This document shows, in pieces, positions 1 to 12,852 of a DNA stretch of 64,000 nt. The notes under the pieces were generated by a model. That model searched no databases. It saw nothing but the letters and a program-made list of their open reading frames with translations, and was not told the origin of the DNA. The first letter of the stretch is position 1. Every line of letters begins with the position of its first letter. The DNA lies in the NCBI GenBank assembly GCA_964036665.1, contig OZ038533.1, positions 7,400,413-7,464,412 on the forward strand. The letters run 5' to 3'. This DNA comes from Gordius sp. MW1. Lineage: Eukaryota; Nematomorpha; Gordioida; Gordea; Gordiidae. The position numbers and the translations under genes were made by a program.

Positions 1-1422
1 ATCGTGTCCATAATTATCTATATATATAAAGTAAAGTGTTTGTATATATGTATGTAATGGCTAATCTCTGAAACTACCGGCCCGATTCGCGCGAAAATTT
101 ACCCCTAGGTTCCCAGGGCGGCCAGGGGTAAAATAGCTTTTTCAGAATCCTAAAATTCCTTTTAGTTTTTGAGATATTGAGTTTTATACGTTTTGACGTT
201 CAATAAAATGTCAATCAAACGCACCTCCTCGCGTTCGTCGAAAATTTGAATATACAGACGGTTCTTTAGTAAAGGTGTATCACTTATAGTAGTTTGTAAA
301 ACGTAATCTTTTCTTAACGGTGACAACATAAATTTTATGAATTAAATTCCTTAAACGTCTCTTTTCTTAACGGTGACAATATAAAATTTATAAATTAAGT
401 TTCTTAAACGTCATCTTTTCTTAACGGTGACAAGACAAGATAAAATTTATGAATTAAATTTCTTAAACGTCATCTTGATTATTCTGAGTAAATGCTATTT
501 ATATATAAATGTCATTATTTATCTATCATTAATTTTTATTAAATGAGATATTTAAATGAGAATAAATTCTGAAACTACCGGCCCGATTCGCGCGAAACTT
601 TACCCGTAGGTTCTTAGGGCGGCCAGGTGTAAAATAGCTTTTTCTGATTGCTAAAATTCCTTTTAGTTTTAAAAATATCGGACATTTCTCGGCCTTTTGG
701 TTTTAAAAAAGGGCTAAATTCTGAAACTTCAGATCCGATTCGAGCGAAAATTTAGCCGTAGATGCCCAGATAGGCCAGGGGTAAAATAGCTTTTTCAGAT
801 TCCTAAAATACCTTTTTGTTTTAAAAATATCTGACATTTCCCGTCCAGTTTCATTTATAGCAGCATATACAATAATGACGTCATACATACAAAGCTGAAG
901 TTTTCTCGAATTAGATATTTAAAAGTATAATAAAAATGTTACAGTATACGGTTAAAATTATTGGAGTTTAACAGAGTATTTAAATTAAATAAATAAAATT
1001 TAAATTATGCAGTTTTTGTCATTATTATCACGTGGTCGATCATAGAAGCATTTTTTTAATAATTATCTATCCTTCAATTAATTATTTTATTATATTAAAG
1101 AAAATTGTATTTCAAATAAATCAACTAACTAGAAAAATAAAATAATGGTATTATTGTATAATAAGTAACAGCATTAATATGCAATTTTTTCAAAAACATT
1201 TAATTTTAGTCGGATTTGATGACTAAAACAGAATTTGCATTTGGTTTGTCTTATTATATAAATATATACTAAAAATAGTGGGTTCATAAAATCATTCGGA
1301 CCTTTCACATTATAAATTATTTCATATATGACCCCATTTTAGATAAGTCTTATTAATAGCTTATACTTAATTAACCACTTAAGGACTGAACCAAAGCAAC
1401 GCTTGGCAGGGCACAGCTAGTA
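1..1422. repeat. Interspersed repeat R1, first tandem unit
   Basis: This is the first of two head-to-tail units of a repeat family. It contains the recurring block GAAACTACCGGCCCGATTCG (near 79 and 569) and ends, read on the minus strand, with CTAGCTGTGCCCTGCCAAGC. A short minus-strand open frame (703-888) recurs in the second unit but has no recognisable domain and is probably not a gene. Other copies lie at 24663-24830 and 34982-35290. The class of element is not clear; no transposase is encoded here. Confidence 0.75.
306..480. repeat. Minisatellite, about 57-bp unit, 3 copies
   Basis: The unit begins CTTTTCTTAACGGTGACAA and continues through TTTATGAATTAAATTTCTTAAACGTCAT. Three imperfect copies are seen here and four in the second R1 unit (1697-1905), so the array length differs between the two R1 units. 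Confidence 0.8.
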
Positions 1423-2986
1423 TAAAGTAAAGTGTATATATGTATATATGTATGTAAGGGCTAATCTCTGAAACTACCGGCCCGATTCGCGCGAAAATTT
1501 ACCCCTAGGTTTCCAGGGCGGCCAGGGGTAAAATAGCTTTTTCAGAATTCTAAAATTCCTTTTAATTTTCGAGATATTGGGTTTTATGCGTTTTGACGTT
1601 CAATAAAATGTCAATCAAACGCACCTCCTCGCGTTCGTTGAAAATTTGAATATACAGACAGTTCTGTAATAAAAGTGTATCACTTATAGTAGTTTGTAAA
1701 ACGTAATCTTTTCTTAACGGTGACAACATAAAATTTATGAATTAAATTTCTTAAACGTCATCTTTTCTTAACGGAGACAATATAAAATTTATGAATTAAA
1801 TTTCTTAAACGTCATCTTCTTAACGGTGACAACATAAAATTTATGAATTAAATTTCTTAAACGTCATCTTTTCTTAACGGTGACAACATAAAATTTATGA
1901 ATTAACCTGAAATAAATAAAATTATAGATTATTTGAGAAAATATATAGGTGAAGAAGTTGAATTTTTCTCATTATCATTAAATGAGATTTTAAATGAGAA
2001 ACATGAAAGTATATATAATTTAAATGTAATATAAAATAGTCCAACGTTGATTATTCTGAGTAAATGCTATTTATATATAAATGTCATTATTTATCTATCA
2101 TTAATTTTTATTAAATGAGATATTTAAATGAGAATAAATTCTGAAACTACCGGCCGATTCGCGCGAAACTTTACCCGTAGGTTCTCAGGGCGGCCAGGTG
2201 TAAAATAGCTTTTTCAGATTGCTAAAATTCCTTTTAGTTTTAAAAATATCGGACATTTCTCGGCTTTTTGGTTTTAAAAAAGGGCTAAATTCTGAAACTT
2301 CAGATCCGATTCGAGCGAAAATTTAGCCGTAGATGCCCAGATAGGCCAGGGGTAAAATAGCTTTTTCAGATTCCTAAAATACCTTTTTGTTTTAAAAATA
2401 TCTGACATTTCCCGTCCAGTTTCATTTATAGCAGCATATACAATAACGACGTCATACATACAAAGCTGAAGTTTTCTCGAATTAGATATTTAAAAGTATA
2501 ATAAAAATGTTACAGTATACGATTAAAATTATTGGGGTTTAACAGACTATTTAAATTAAATAAATAAAATTTAAATTATGCAGTTTTTGTCATTATTATC
2601 ACGTGGTCGATCATAGAAGCATATTTTTACTAATTATCAATCATTCAATTAATTATTTTATTATATTAAAGAAAATTGTATTTCAAATAAATCAGCTAAC
2701 TAGAAAAATAAAATAATGGTATTATTGTATAATAAGTAACAGCATTAATAAGCAATTTTTTCAAAAACATTTTATTTTAGTCGGATTTGATGACTAAAAC
2801 AGAATTTGCATTTGGTTTGTCTTATTATATAAATATATACTAAAAATAATGGGTTCATAAAATCATTCGGACCTTTCACATTATAAATTATTTCATATAT
2901 GACCCCATTTTAGATAAGTCTTATTGCTTATACTTAATTAACCACTTAAGGACTGAGCCAAAGCAACGCTTGGCCGGGCACAGCTA
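1423..2986. repeat. Interspersed repeat R1, second tandem unit
   Basis: A near-identical second copy of the 1-1422 unit in the same orientation. It is longer because of an extra minisatellite copy and an additional segment at about 1905-2040. The end shares the CACAGCTAG motif with unit 1, consistent with tandem duplication or head-to-tail insertion. Confidence 0.78.
1697..1905. repeat. Minisatellite, about 57-bp unit, 4 copies
   Basis: Same unit as at 306-480 (CTTAACGGTGACAACATAAA and flanks), with four copies inside the second R1 unit. One copy carries GGAGACAA in place of GGTGACAA. Confidence 0.8.
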
Positions 2987-3000
2987 GTATTAAATAAAAA

Positions 3001-4790
3001 GGACTTAAAGCAGATCCTTGATTTAAGCCAATATAAACCCGGAAAGGTTTAGATTCTACCGCAAAAATCGGAGGCTTCATAAATATTTTTTATAAGCCGT
3101 ATAAATGCGTCAGGGACACTTTGTTTTCTCAGGCACCACCATATTAAATCGCGAGGGACCGTGTCATAAGCTTAATCCAATCGACAAAGATCATATGTAG
3201 GTCTCTTCTCTTTTCACCATTTTTATCCATCATTTATCTTAGTGCGATTGGGTCGATTGTGAATTAGCGGCCACAAATCCAAATTCGTTAGCCGATATTT
3301 CTAATTCGTTTTACAGTTTTGCTATTAAAATGTTTTCCATGAGCCTCAAGGAGTGGCAAAATAGCTTGATACCTCTGTAATTGCTACAGGCTTGAGGGTT
3401 CTCCTTTCGCTTACAAATAAGGGATAATCGTGCTTGCTCTCCATTGATTAGGAATTCGTTCTTCTACCCATATCTTGTAAAGAGGTTCGTCACGGTAGTA
3501 ACTCCTTCTTCACGACATCCGTGCAATGCTTCTATATGTATTCTATCTGGGCTATTAGCTTTTACTTTTTTCATCTTGCTCTGTGCATAAGCTTATCACC
3601 CCCTTTATGATCCAGTTTGTTCAGCATTCTTCGTTATTGTGAAGGCTTTTTTTGCGCCTCTCTTTGCGTCCCTATACTCTTGATAAACCTTCAACTTTTT
3701 TGATTTATGCCACTGTCTATATAGATTTTTCTTTCTATCGATAAAATCCCTAACCGATCGATCCCACCACCATATTTCCTTATACATAACTTTGCATCTT
3801 TGGTCTATCCAAGAACGCAAATAGCTATTTCCTTATGTCCTTAGCTAGATCTTCCAATCGTCGTCTACTTCTTTTTCTTCCTTGCACCCATGAGTGAGGA
3901 GGTATCTGATGATATTTATCGTTCGTCGACGTATTCTTTATCGTTTCGTATCGAATTCGAGATAAACCCTTCTTGTTTTGGGTAATACTTCTCTTTCAAG
4001 ATCTATTACAATTGGACGATGTTGCTTGGCGATTTATTCTCCCGATCTTTGCAATCCTTGATACTCCATAAGTCCTTTCGCCGTATAAGTAGATAGCAAT
4101 TTTACTAAAATGCTTCCCACTTCTATAAGTCACAATATGACCTTCGCGTTTTTGAAGAAGTTTAACGATCGCCATGTTGTATGCTTGGGATACTTGTAGA
4201 AGGTTTTCCCCTTCTTTGTTTTCCAACCATGCCCATAACCTCGATGATTGCGTCAATACCCCGGACGATCTTTCCTACGTGAGCCTTAAAATCCGCCCTA
4301 ATAATTAGCCTTTCTTCCTGTCCTATTTCTTGTATTTCCTTTTCCATTGAATCGATGAATAGATCCTTCTTTAATTCCATACTCCCAATTTAGGTAGTAT
4401 ATGCGCACATAAAGGTTAGGAGGCCCCCTTGATCGTCAATCTTCACCCACATTAGCTTGTCTGAACAATGCTTGACTTCCACCAACTTAACCTTGAACGA
4501 TTCGCTTAGAACGCGACAGACCTCATTTCTACGCTTTGGAGACCCACTGTAGAATAGTTTGTGTCCTTCTCCTAACTTACGAGCTTTGGAGCCGTTCCAA
4601 CTCGTCTCTTATAGACAGGCGATGTGTACCTTTCTTTTTTTTGCATTTGTGGGACCTCGATGCTCTTTCCTGTCAACATTCTCACATTCCAGCACGTGAT
4701 TCGCATTCTTTCCACAACTAATTTCCTTACCTTCGTTGTGAGTTGGGCAGTAACCCTAGTGTATCTTTCACATTGCACGGGAGGGGTGAA
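3001..4790 (-). mobile_element. Decayed RTE-type LINE (endonuclease plus partial RT)
   Basis: Read on the minus strand, conserved pieces appear in the order expected of an RTE-clade non-LTR retrotransposon. They are an apurinic-type endonuclease start with CWNVRMLTGKS (about 4690), a segment with RADFKAHVGK (about 4270), and AQAYNMAIV followed by a VTYRSGK motif (about 4130). The linker WWWDRSVRDFIDRKKNLYRQW follows (about 3750). RT-domain pieces come next: PDRIHIEALHGCREEGV (about 3540), NYRGIKLF (about 3350) and a later IWWCLRKQSVPDAFIRL (about 3130). Several frameshifts and stops separate these pieces, so the element is dead. The 3' end of the RT is missing. Confidence 0.85.
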
Positions 4791-4879
4791 AAAGCATTTT
4801 CGTGGGTTTGGCAGTTGTTGTAGAAATCCATTATTTATGAACCTGTATGATTCATGTCTGGAATGTATATGAGTTTATG

Positions 4880-6687
4880 TAAAATGGTTAACCATTGATT
4901 CACTTACCCCGTTCATTATTATTTTTACGTTATTATGCATGGGAAAGCCTTTTTTAATTATTTGATACAATTCATTAGATGGTTTTTTGGCATTTTAAAT
5001 TTTATTAAGAAATTAAGTTTCTAAATTTGGTTCCTCAGCTAATAGTCATACATTTACTATTATGCCTAGAATTAATTTTGAGTTAAACTGGGCCCCTAGT
5101 GGTGTGGCTCTCAAAGATTTCCACATTAAAAAAATCAATGAAGTATCTGTCTTTTCTCAACTTGTTGTGTGGACACCTTCAAGCTCGAGACCTATTACCA
5201 GACATGTCTCAATTTACGCCACAACTTCACAAGGGTAATGTTAATATATACTGCCATAAATTATTTTTTAAAGGCAACGAAGCGAACGATTGTTTATTAC
5301 TGTCTCGAATCTAAGTAAATATTTTTGATATCTACATATTAACCATTATGGCAGTCAATAGAAAAAATATTTCGTCACAATCATAATAATAAATTTTTTC
5401 TTGATTTATGTGCAACTTGGAGTATAAGGTGAAACCTTAATTGCGCCTTTTGAAGAATGTATCACTTAAGTTTGTAAACATTATAAGTTATTATTATAAG
5501 ATATTTTATTGAAAAATGGGTATTTGAAATTTAAATGTACTACATAAAACTGAAATTATTGTCTAAAGCTATTATGTCTAAAGCTATTATCGACTGAGGC
5601 TTTACCATTAAAACAAATGGCTAAATTTAAGTAGACCTTTTGTAATATTCTGTGCGTTATACGGCAAGATAAAAATTTATCTTTCATCACCTTTTAGATT
5701 AATAAAATTTCTAAGATCTAAATGGTAAATTGAAACAATTGTTTTGAAGGTCGAAGTCAGACAATAAATTAGAAAGTTAGATGAAATCAACTTGGGAGAC
5801 AACTATAATTATTTTAGATGTAATATTAAATTTACTAAGTACGTGTTTATCTTAACATAATTTATGTGCTTGACAGATAATTGTTTTGAAGCTGAAGGCC
5901 GCCTTGGATTTCTCAGATGGATGACTTAATAGGGAATCGTTTAATTAGGCGACTCTGAGTTTATCATACATATATATCCTAATTTATTTTTGTATAAATT
6001 GTATAATGAGCACATATTAACGAATATTATAAACATTCAAATTCTATTTAATAAATAATCATGAACAATTGCCTATTAAAAAGCATAACCAAATAAATCA
6101 GCCTTTTGTTAAAACTTGAGTATGATATAATAGGCCATAAATTGCATAATCATTAATATACGTAAACATGTTAGATTTTATGTCAAGAATAATATACTCA
6201 ATTCGATTTCATGTTACTCAAATTCCATGCAATGTACCAAGGCGCGCATATTTATATATTTTATCATCGAGTTTATTGCCTAGTGCTTTACGAATATTTC
6301 TGATTTTTGGCAAATTTGATAAATAAATTGGTTTATTCAAATGTTATGCTAATGGCTTCAGAAAATTACTTAATTGTGTTGGCTGACCTACATAGTCAGG
6401 AACTAGTAGGCTTTAAATTTAATGATAACAGCCTTAAATTAACGTGAATGATGTATTACAAAATTTCAGAGATGAATAATAAAAATAAAACTTATTCGAA
6501 AGCGGGCAATACCTGCCCCCTGAACGCTTGCACAAAATTTTCACCATGTCCCGATGGTTTAAAACTTTTTAAAGTTTTTTGTTAGTGAGCATAAATTATG
6601 ATAATGTGCTAATTTATATTTCGACCGTTTATGGAAAGCTCATAGATATAAATTTTTTTGGTACCCTTATGTTAGGTCAATGATTAA
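4880..6687. other. AT-rich spacer, no gene seen
   Basis: No conserved motif, exon-like reading frame or inverted-repeat boundary was recognised. The open frame at 5099-5314 has no domain and ordinary AT-rich composition. It is treated as chance. Confidence 0.6.
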
Positions 6688-6692
6688 GTAAC
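6688..6692. repeat. 5-bp target-site duplication (GTAAC), left
   Basis: GTAAC directly precedes the left LTR. The same five bases follow the right LTR at 9094-9098, which fixes the element borders. Confidence 0.85.
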
Positions 6693-7202
6693 TGTAATAA
6701 CCAAGGTTTCCAAGAATTTGTTAAACAGAATTACGTATAATTAAGATGGTTATTAAATTTATTATTATAAAGACAATGTCTGTTTCTTACCTTACAATTA
6801 CTTTACTCATAATTTATTTCATAGAATAATTTATTTTCCCAATAAGAATCGGCGAGGAATATTATATGTTATAACGAGAAAAAAAAACCACATCATATGT
6901 TATGTTCTGAACAAAAGATTATAATTGACCAATGAAAACGCGCGTATGGATATCTACATCTACACGTGATGTATATCTACGCGTCTATATATAGATCCGA
7001 GTTAAAATGCGTAAGAGCAATGGGGAGGGGGAGAGGGACTACGCGTATACAGACTTTACTAAATATGCAAACTAAGATGAGAGGGGGGGTTTTGTGTGAG
7101 TGTGCCATGATACAACATTCTCCACAAAGAGCATACATTTCCCGTACTCTCTTGCAAGCGCAGCTGTGCTTTCTACTCATAATGTAGTCAGCGACTACAA
7201 CA
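6693..7202 (-). repeat. LTR, left copy (3' LTR if minus is sense)
   Basis: 510 bp, with TG and CA at its ends. From TTATTATTATAAAG onward it is almost identical to the right LTR. The 5' (plus-strand) part carries extra sequence, from about 6703 to 6757, that is absent from the other copy. Confidence 0.85.
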
Positions 7203-8635
7203 CCATACCCTTCACGATAACCTCCACCGACCTGATCGTTAACTTCTAAGCCCTGTCGTCGAATTTGAGTTGTTGACCTCGATTTGTATTGAACATTACC
7301 AGGCTCGTTTTCCTGTTCGGTCTTGATTGGTCTTCTCAATTTAATTTCGTCGTTGACCGTAAAAATTGAACCGCAAACGCACCATACCCTTCAAGCTTGC
7401 TAGGGGGAGAGCGTTTTGGCCAGAGCATCTGAGCGTCGTTGGGTTCGGGATAGGATACTTCACCCCAATTGTTTCTTTGATTTTCCCCCATACGAGCAAG
7501 ACAGAAACATCTTCGTCACTCTAAGTCGTCCAGGCCGCTCCTCTATAAGAGCCGCTAGCCTCTCGACCAAAGCGTACGATATCTCCGGTAAATTATAGGT
7601 GACGTCGCTATACCACATATCAGCTATCGGCGCCGACATAGGCACCAGCGACATCACTAAGTGTAAAAAAACTGTCATCAGGCGTATCTCGCATAAATGC
7701 AACTCCGCCTACCGTAATCACCTGGGAGCTATAAACTCCACAACGATAACCTTGGACCTGACAACGATGGTATTAACTTCCCTTCGTACCTGCGAGGTAA
7801 TTAACTCCAACAAATTAATCAATCATGCGCACGGGCAATTTGCCCACCCAGAAAACTCGACCTCATCAAACCTAATATAAAGGTGATAGGGCATAAAGCC
7901 AAAAAAACAGGTCATAACAGGCAATAAGCCTCCGAATTAATTAAACACGTCCGTAGACGTCGCACCCGTAGGCGCCACACCCGAAAGTGTACCGACGATT
8001 AACGTCGAAAAACTAATTAATTCGCTTCTGGGTATACGCGCGCTCATGCATATCCGAAACCTCGTTCACACGTTAAATAATAAACGTTAAATACCACCGC
8101 GTCGTCCACCAGCAGGTACCGACAGAATTTTCCAGAACTGCAATAGCGTTCTACAGCACCGGAATCACATACTCTCGGCGCTCTATTTCGCACTATCAGA
8201 TACCAGCTGATCAATCAAGGACAATGACGGATAGCGATTGACGGTCACATGCGCGTCAATCATATTTAAAAAATATTAAATGAATTCCATGCGAAAAAAA
8301 AGCAAAAGCGAAAAATTTGAAGGAATAAAACATGCATTATAAAAAATGATTACCTTCGCGCGATTCTATTGGGACTTAAGCACTAATTTATAAAGTTTCA
8401 AAATACTGCCATACTCATCGTATTTAAAAATTAAAAATATTGCCACACCCTTCTTAATACCCAAAAATGAATGTTAAAATAGCAATCTAAATCGTTGCAT
8501 TCTTTATATTTTAATCCTAATATTTCTGGATTAACATTACACCAACCAAAAATAAAATAAATAAACACAATAAACATTATCTTTTCATATTTAAAGCTTA
8601 TTAAATTCAAATGTATCCATTTTTTCTGACACCAC

Positions 8636-9093
8636 TGTAATAACCTACGTTATTATTATAAAGACAATGTCTGTTTCTTACCTTACAATTACTTTACTCA
8701 TAATTTATTTCATAGAATAATTTATTTTCCCAATAAGAATCGGCGAGGAATATTATATGTTATAACGAGAAAAAAAAACCACATCATATGTTATGTTCTG
8801 AACAAAAGATTATAATTGACCAATGAAAACGCGCGTATGGATATCTACATCTACACGTGATGTATATCTACGCGTCTATATATAGATCCGAGTTAAAATG
8901 CGTAAGAGCAATGGGGAGGGGGAGAGGGACTACGCGTATACAGACTTTACTAAATATGCAAACTAAGATGAGAGGGGGGGTTTTGTGTGAGTGTGCCATG
9001 ATACAACATTCTCCACAAAGAGCATACATTTCCCGTACTCTCTTGCAAGCGCAGCTGTGCTTTCTACTCATAATGTAGTCAGCGACTACAACA
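8636..9093 (-). repeat. LTR, right copy (5' LTR if minus is sense)
   Basis: 458 bp, TGTAATAACC to CTACAACA, followed by GTAAC. It is near-identical to the left LTR, which suggests a fairly recent insertion. Confidence 0.85.
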
Positions 9094-9182
9094 GTAACCC
9101 ATTATCTTGCTATGATCATAAACTAAAATGCTGATCGACAAATGTTGCTACTATTTACACCCATCTACAACATAAATTAAGA

Positions 9183-9341
9183 AGGTCTAATGCCTATGAG
9201 GGTAATGACCAAATACTTGATAAAGAAGAAGAAGATGAAATTATTTTGATTAATTTTTTGCTATATGGCGTTGGAGGGAAAATTAAGGCAACCGTTTTAA
9301 ATTATAAAAGGGGTTCAAAAAATTATTTAAAATTTTTCTAA
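9183..9341 (+). pseudogene. Open-frame remnant, unknown, gag-like at best
   Basis: A 53-codon open stretch between stops, with an acidic start (KEEEDE) followed by a hydrophobic, Gly-rich segment (LINFLLYGVGGKIKA). The layout recalls the start of retrotransposon gag domains, but this is weak. No start codon context or flanking domain supports a gene. The surroundings (9099-9597) hold nothing else I recognise. Confidence 0.25.
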
Positions 9342-9597
9342 GAATTGTTAGATGTAGACAATAGAAAGTTGTTAGAATATTTAAAGTGTAATTTTTTTTG
9401 GAATTGGACTGAAAGTTAGGCGAAGTTAAAAAATGGAGAACAATATTTTAAACAAATGTTATAGAGTTCTGTCATCACGAATGCTCTCGGTTATTGGCCA
9501 TAGATCATTCCTTCTTTAAACTCCCACTCCCCCTAAAAGCAAAAATTCCCAAACTCCAGATTTAATTAACCTATTAGCGATTTGCTTAGGATATATC

Positions 9598-10919
9598 CAG
9601 GGTTTCTTTAAGGGGGGAGCCCGGGGGGGGGGGGTAATACCCCCCGGGCAATTTCAAATACCCCCCCGGAGAGTTTTGATTGAAGGAAGCATGAACTCAA
9701 GTTCCATCATGAAGTCAAAAATTATATTAATAGGCTAAAATTCAAATTCAATAAATTATTTTAATTTGTCAATAAAAAAATATAAAATTGGCGAAATTAA
9801 ATTTTTTTTACAAATCAGGTGGAAATCATTCATAGACATCATTTTTTAACATCTGTGAACCCTAATTTACAATCTTGAAAGTTACAAATTATCTTTAATT
9901 AAATAATATCAATACGTAAATAAACATAAATAAATGCTTTTAGAATTATTAAATCACTATCTTACTTATAAACTTAAAAAAAATTATTATTAATAATAGA
10001 TTCTACTGTTTGTTTTTTATTGATATAATATGCTTATTATGAGTTGTAGATGTCTGGTAAATATAAAAGACTCTTTTACTCTACTTTAGTAAAAAGGAAA
10101 AGCCTAATAAAAAAGATGGTAAATATGATTTAATTTGGAATAATTTTAATTATGTATGGGTATTTGTGTTTATATAAAATAAGACATGAATATGTTTGTT
10201 TGTAATAGGTAAAGATGGGACTGAATTAAAAAAAAACTCTTGTTTTATCCGTTACTATGGGAAATTATGGTAATTATATTTAAGCATTAGATATTTTAAA
10301 ATACATAAGTTAAAGGCAAATATTATTCTGCTTCCAGCAGTGAAATTCACATGAACTCTGAAAGTGGCAAGAAAGATTTTGGTTATAATATAGAATTATT
10401 ATATATATTTTCATATTTTAGGTCAAGATGAAAATTGTAAATCCGCTAGAGTGGGGAAAACTGTCTCTTTTTTTTCTTATGATAATAATGCTGGTAATTA
10501 AAATTATGCAAGTTGTTTTTATTTTATTAATATATATTGATAAAGATGAGTGTATTGGCAGCTCTATTAATAGCTCAGTCTCTGAAAGTGAAAAACATGG
10601 GCAAAATTTAAAACTTAAACCATCATATAAATTTATGATTTCATGGATATCTAAATACAAATGGCTAATTTTTGATGAAGCCTTAGGTGGGGCTTTATGC
10701 TCTGTCTGTTCTCTTTACAACATACTTTCTTAAAAGAACACTTGCCCGTTAAAATATTACATGTATTGATTATGCGTGTATGTATCTATTTTTATATCAC
10801 TTATATCACTAATAAAAATCAGTAAATATTATAAAATGATTTAGCAATTAAAAAAAATTTTACCTCCCCCCCCGGAAGTTGAAAATACCTCCCCGGAGCA
10901 TTTTCTGAAAGAAACCCTG
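9598..10919 (+). mobile_element. hAT-type DNA transposon remnant with G/C-rich subterminal repeats
   Basis: Terminal inverted repeats CAGGGTTTCTTT and AAAGAAACCCTG define the ends. GGATATAT occurs just outside both ends (two bases offset on the right), consistent with an imperfect 8-bp duplication. Just inside lie G- and C-runs (about 9611-9670 and 10865-10898) that are themselves inverted. The only coding trace is a zinc-finger-like segment at 10610-10733. Confidence 0.7.
10428..10733 (+). pseudogene. hAT transposase N-terminal fragment, TTF-type zinc finger
   Basis: The 101-codon frame ends in KFMISWISKYKWLIFDEA followed by a CSVCSLY pair of cysteines. That is the layout of the TTF-type zinc finger at the N-terminus of ZMYM/hAT transposases (aromatic-rich W-x-x-x-Y-x-W-L, then C-x-x-C). 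The upstream half is hydrophobic and probably not part of the original protein. No catalytic domain follows, so this is a broken fragment. Confidence 0.55.
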
Positions 10920-11880
10920 GATGGATATATCTAATAAATAAAATTCTTATATATATATATAGGGTTAGGTTGATAAGTCTATAATACTGCTCATGTTAGC
11001 ATAGGCTTAGTATGCTTCATACCATAAGAGCGTCCAACCTTTATTCGCTAAGCGGGGTGAAAATAGCGGCTGGTGTAATGTAGGCTATAATACTTTACCT
11101 TAAGCTAATAAAGAAAATTTCCATTGAATATTTTATATAAATGTTATGTAGCGGCTTTTAAAAGTGAAGGAATTTTGAAAATACTTAACATTTTGTACTG
11201 ATATAAAATCAAAAAGGAAGTATTCTGGTAATAGAGTAAATTTTATTTTTAAAACATTATTTCGTCTGAATTAAAATTATAATAATCCCTCATAATTAGG
11301 AAAAGTCGCTCGAACCGATTTATCTTATTTAATTTTATATGATTCCTAAAAATAAGCAAAATAAAATAAACAAATATTAAGTCTTCGTTAAAAACTGAGT
11401 CATATTAATTTGCTGAGTTCGGACAAGGCCACCTCTTTTGTTTTTATATTTGATTCGCAATTTAAATTTATTTTTGCTAATGAGTTGTGCTCATCGAGAA
11501 ATATAATGTTGACATTGTGAGAAGTTTAATTGTTCCAAAATTTATAAGAATTGTATATATTATAAAATATTTTATTATTAATAAAAATATTAAGTAATGA
11601 GAATAAGTAAGAACTGCTGGTAAATCACAAATAAGCAAAGTACAATACGAAAGGATATCCATATAAGCGTGGGTGAAAAACTAGGGAATATCCAAATGTA
11701 ATGGATTATAGCAAAATAAGTTAAATTATAATAAAGAAAGGAACATATGGTTTATTATACGGAAAACATTAATGATAACAGAAAAAACCAAATTTATCGC
11801 GAGTCTAAATAAAATGGGATGGGTTGGTTAATATTCAAATGAGGGTTGACTCTGAGTGCGTATATTTCTCTCCGTATCAC
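10920..11880. other. AT-rich spacer; part may be a gypsy LTR
   Basis: No exon or repeat border was recognised. The right end, next to 11890, probably contains the 3' LTR of the gypsy remnant read on the minus strand. I could not find its outer border or a matching second LTR. Confidence 0.4.
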
Positions 11881-11912
11881 GACCACTACAGATACTCCCC
11901 CTATCAAAATTT

Positions 11913-12143
11913 TTAAGCAGTAAATTTTCGTGGAGTAGTTATAGTTCTTTCATATCTAGACATCCGTTGTTGAACAGGTAAAGTGTTACTATCCTCTTCT
12001 TTTGTTTCGATCCATGCTGGTTTAAGTCTATCAATAGATATGGTTTGTTCTTTGTTATCTTTTGTCACTTTAAAAAATTTCTTAAGGTCCATCGTATGGG
12101 GGTTGTAAAGATTTTCTGACCGTGTCATTACGTACAAAAACAT
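11913..12143 (-). pseudogene. Gypsy pol C-terminal tail in a shifted frame
   Basis: This continues the integrase from 12082 in a different frame. It contains KKFFKVTKDNKEQTISIDRLKPAW, the chromodomain-adjacent SIDRLKPA motif found at the C-terminus of many gypsy pol proteins. It stops shortly before the polypurine tract. Confidence 0.75.
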
Positions 12144-12852
12144 ACTCTGATGTTTTTAAATTATTAGGGATATATTCCTTCTTATCATGTTTTCTGGTAG
12201 GGCAGAATTTTAAATTTTGCATTATTTCTTTAAGTCTAATTACATAACCTGGTTTAGATGATTCTATGAACGATTTTTGAAAAAATTCCCCTGGTAGCCT
12301 TAACGTCGTCCCATAAACCATTTCCGAAGGAGTGTATCCGATATCTTCTTTGATTGTCGACCTAATGCTGAGAAGAATTAATGGTAGTGTTTCACTCCAT
12401 TTTGTTGTATCTTCCTGTGTCATGATGAAAGCCTTTAATTGCCTATGAAACCGCTCAACTAACCCATTAGAACACGGGTGATAGGCTGTAGTTCTGATAT
12501 GGTCAGATCCTAATGTGGATGATAATTCTCGGAATAAACTGGATGTAAATTGAGCCCCTCTATCAGTAGTTATAACCTTTGGGACACCAAAATTGGCAAC
12601 CCCGTATTCAATAAATATTCGTGCTAAATTTTCCGCTGATGTCTCGTTGATTGGTATTGCGATTGGCCATCTCGTAAAGCGATCGATGGCTGTAAAAATA
12701 TGGGTGTAGTAAGATGAAGGTGGTAAAGGGCCTACCACATCCAAATGCACGTGACTGAACCTCTCGTCGGTGTCGTCAAAAATGCCGGGTAAAGTGATGG
12801 TGTGTTTGTTCACCTTAGATTTTTGACATTTTATGCATGCTCTTGATTGTGT
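12082..12852 (-). pseudogene. Ty3/gypsy integrase core (truncated, frameshifted)
   Basis: The integrase inserts retrotransposon cDNA into the host genome. The frame stays open upstream of the first Met to about 12852 and includes ACIKCQKSK, the second half of the HHCC zinc module. The DDE catalytic core follows: the first Asp in HVHLDVVGPLPPS, the second in ITTDRGAQFTS, and the Glu in SNGLVERFHRQLKAF. After the core comes the usual PSEMVYGTTLRLPGEFF segment. The frame ends at PPYDGP, and the remainder continues in another frame at 11913-12143 (SIDRLKPAW), so there is a frameshift near 12082-12140. All three acidic residues are intact. Confidence 0.9.

Larger units (their letters stand above)
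6693..9093 (-). mobile_element. Short LTR retrotransposon (probably non-autonomous)
   Basis: Two direct LTRs (6693-7202 and 8636-9093) begin TGTAATAACC and end GACTACAACA on the plus strand, with a 5-bp GTAAC duplication outside. On the minus strand the segment just inside the right LTR begins GTGGTGTCAGAA, which resembles a primer-binding site, so the minus strand is probably the sense strand. The internal region is only about 1.43 kb and too small for a full gag-pol. Near its 3' end is an open frame (part of 6977-7339) with the polar, Arg-rich look of a pol C-terminus. The rest, which is GC-richer than its surroundings (7350-8250), encodes nothing I recognise. The left LTR has about 55 extra bases near its outer end. 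Confidence 0.85.

Noticed and set aside
703..2459. Two near-identical 61-codon minus-strand frames in the R1 units
   Set aside because: The frame is kept because the repeat copies are nearly identical. The older copy at 34982-35290 does not extend it, and no domain is recognised.
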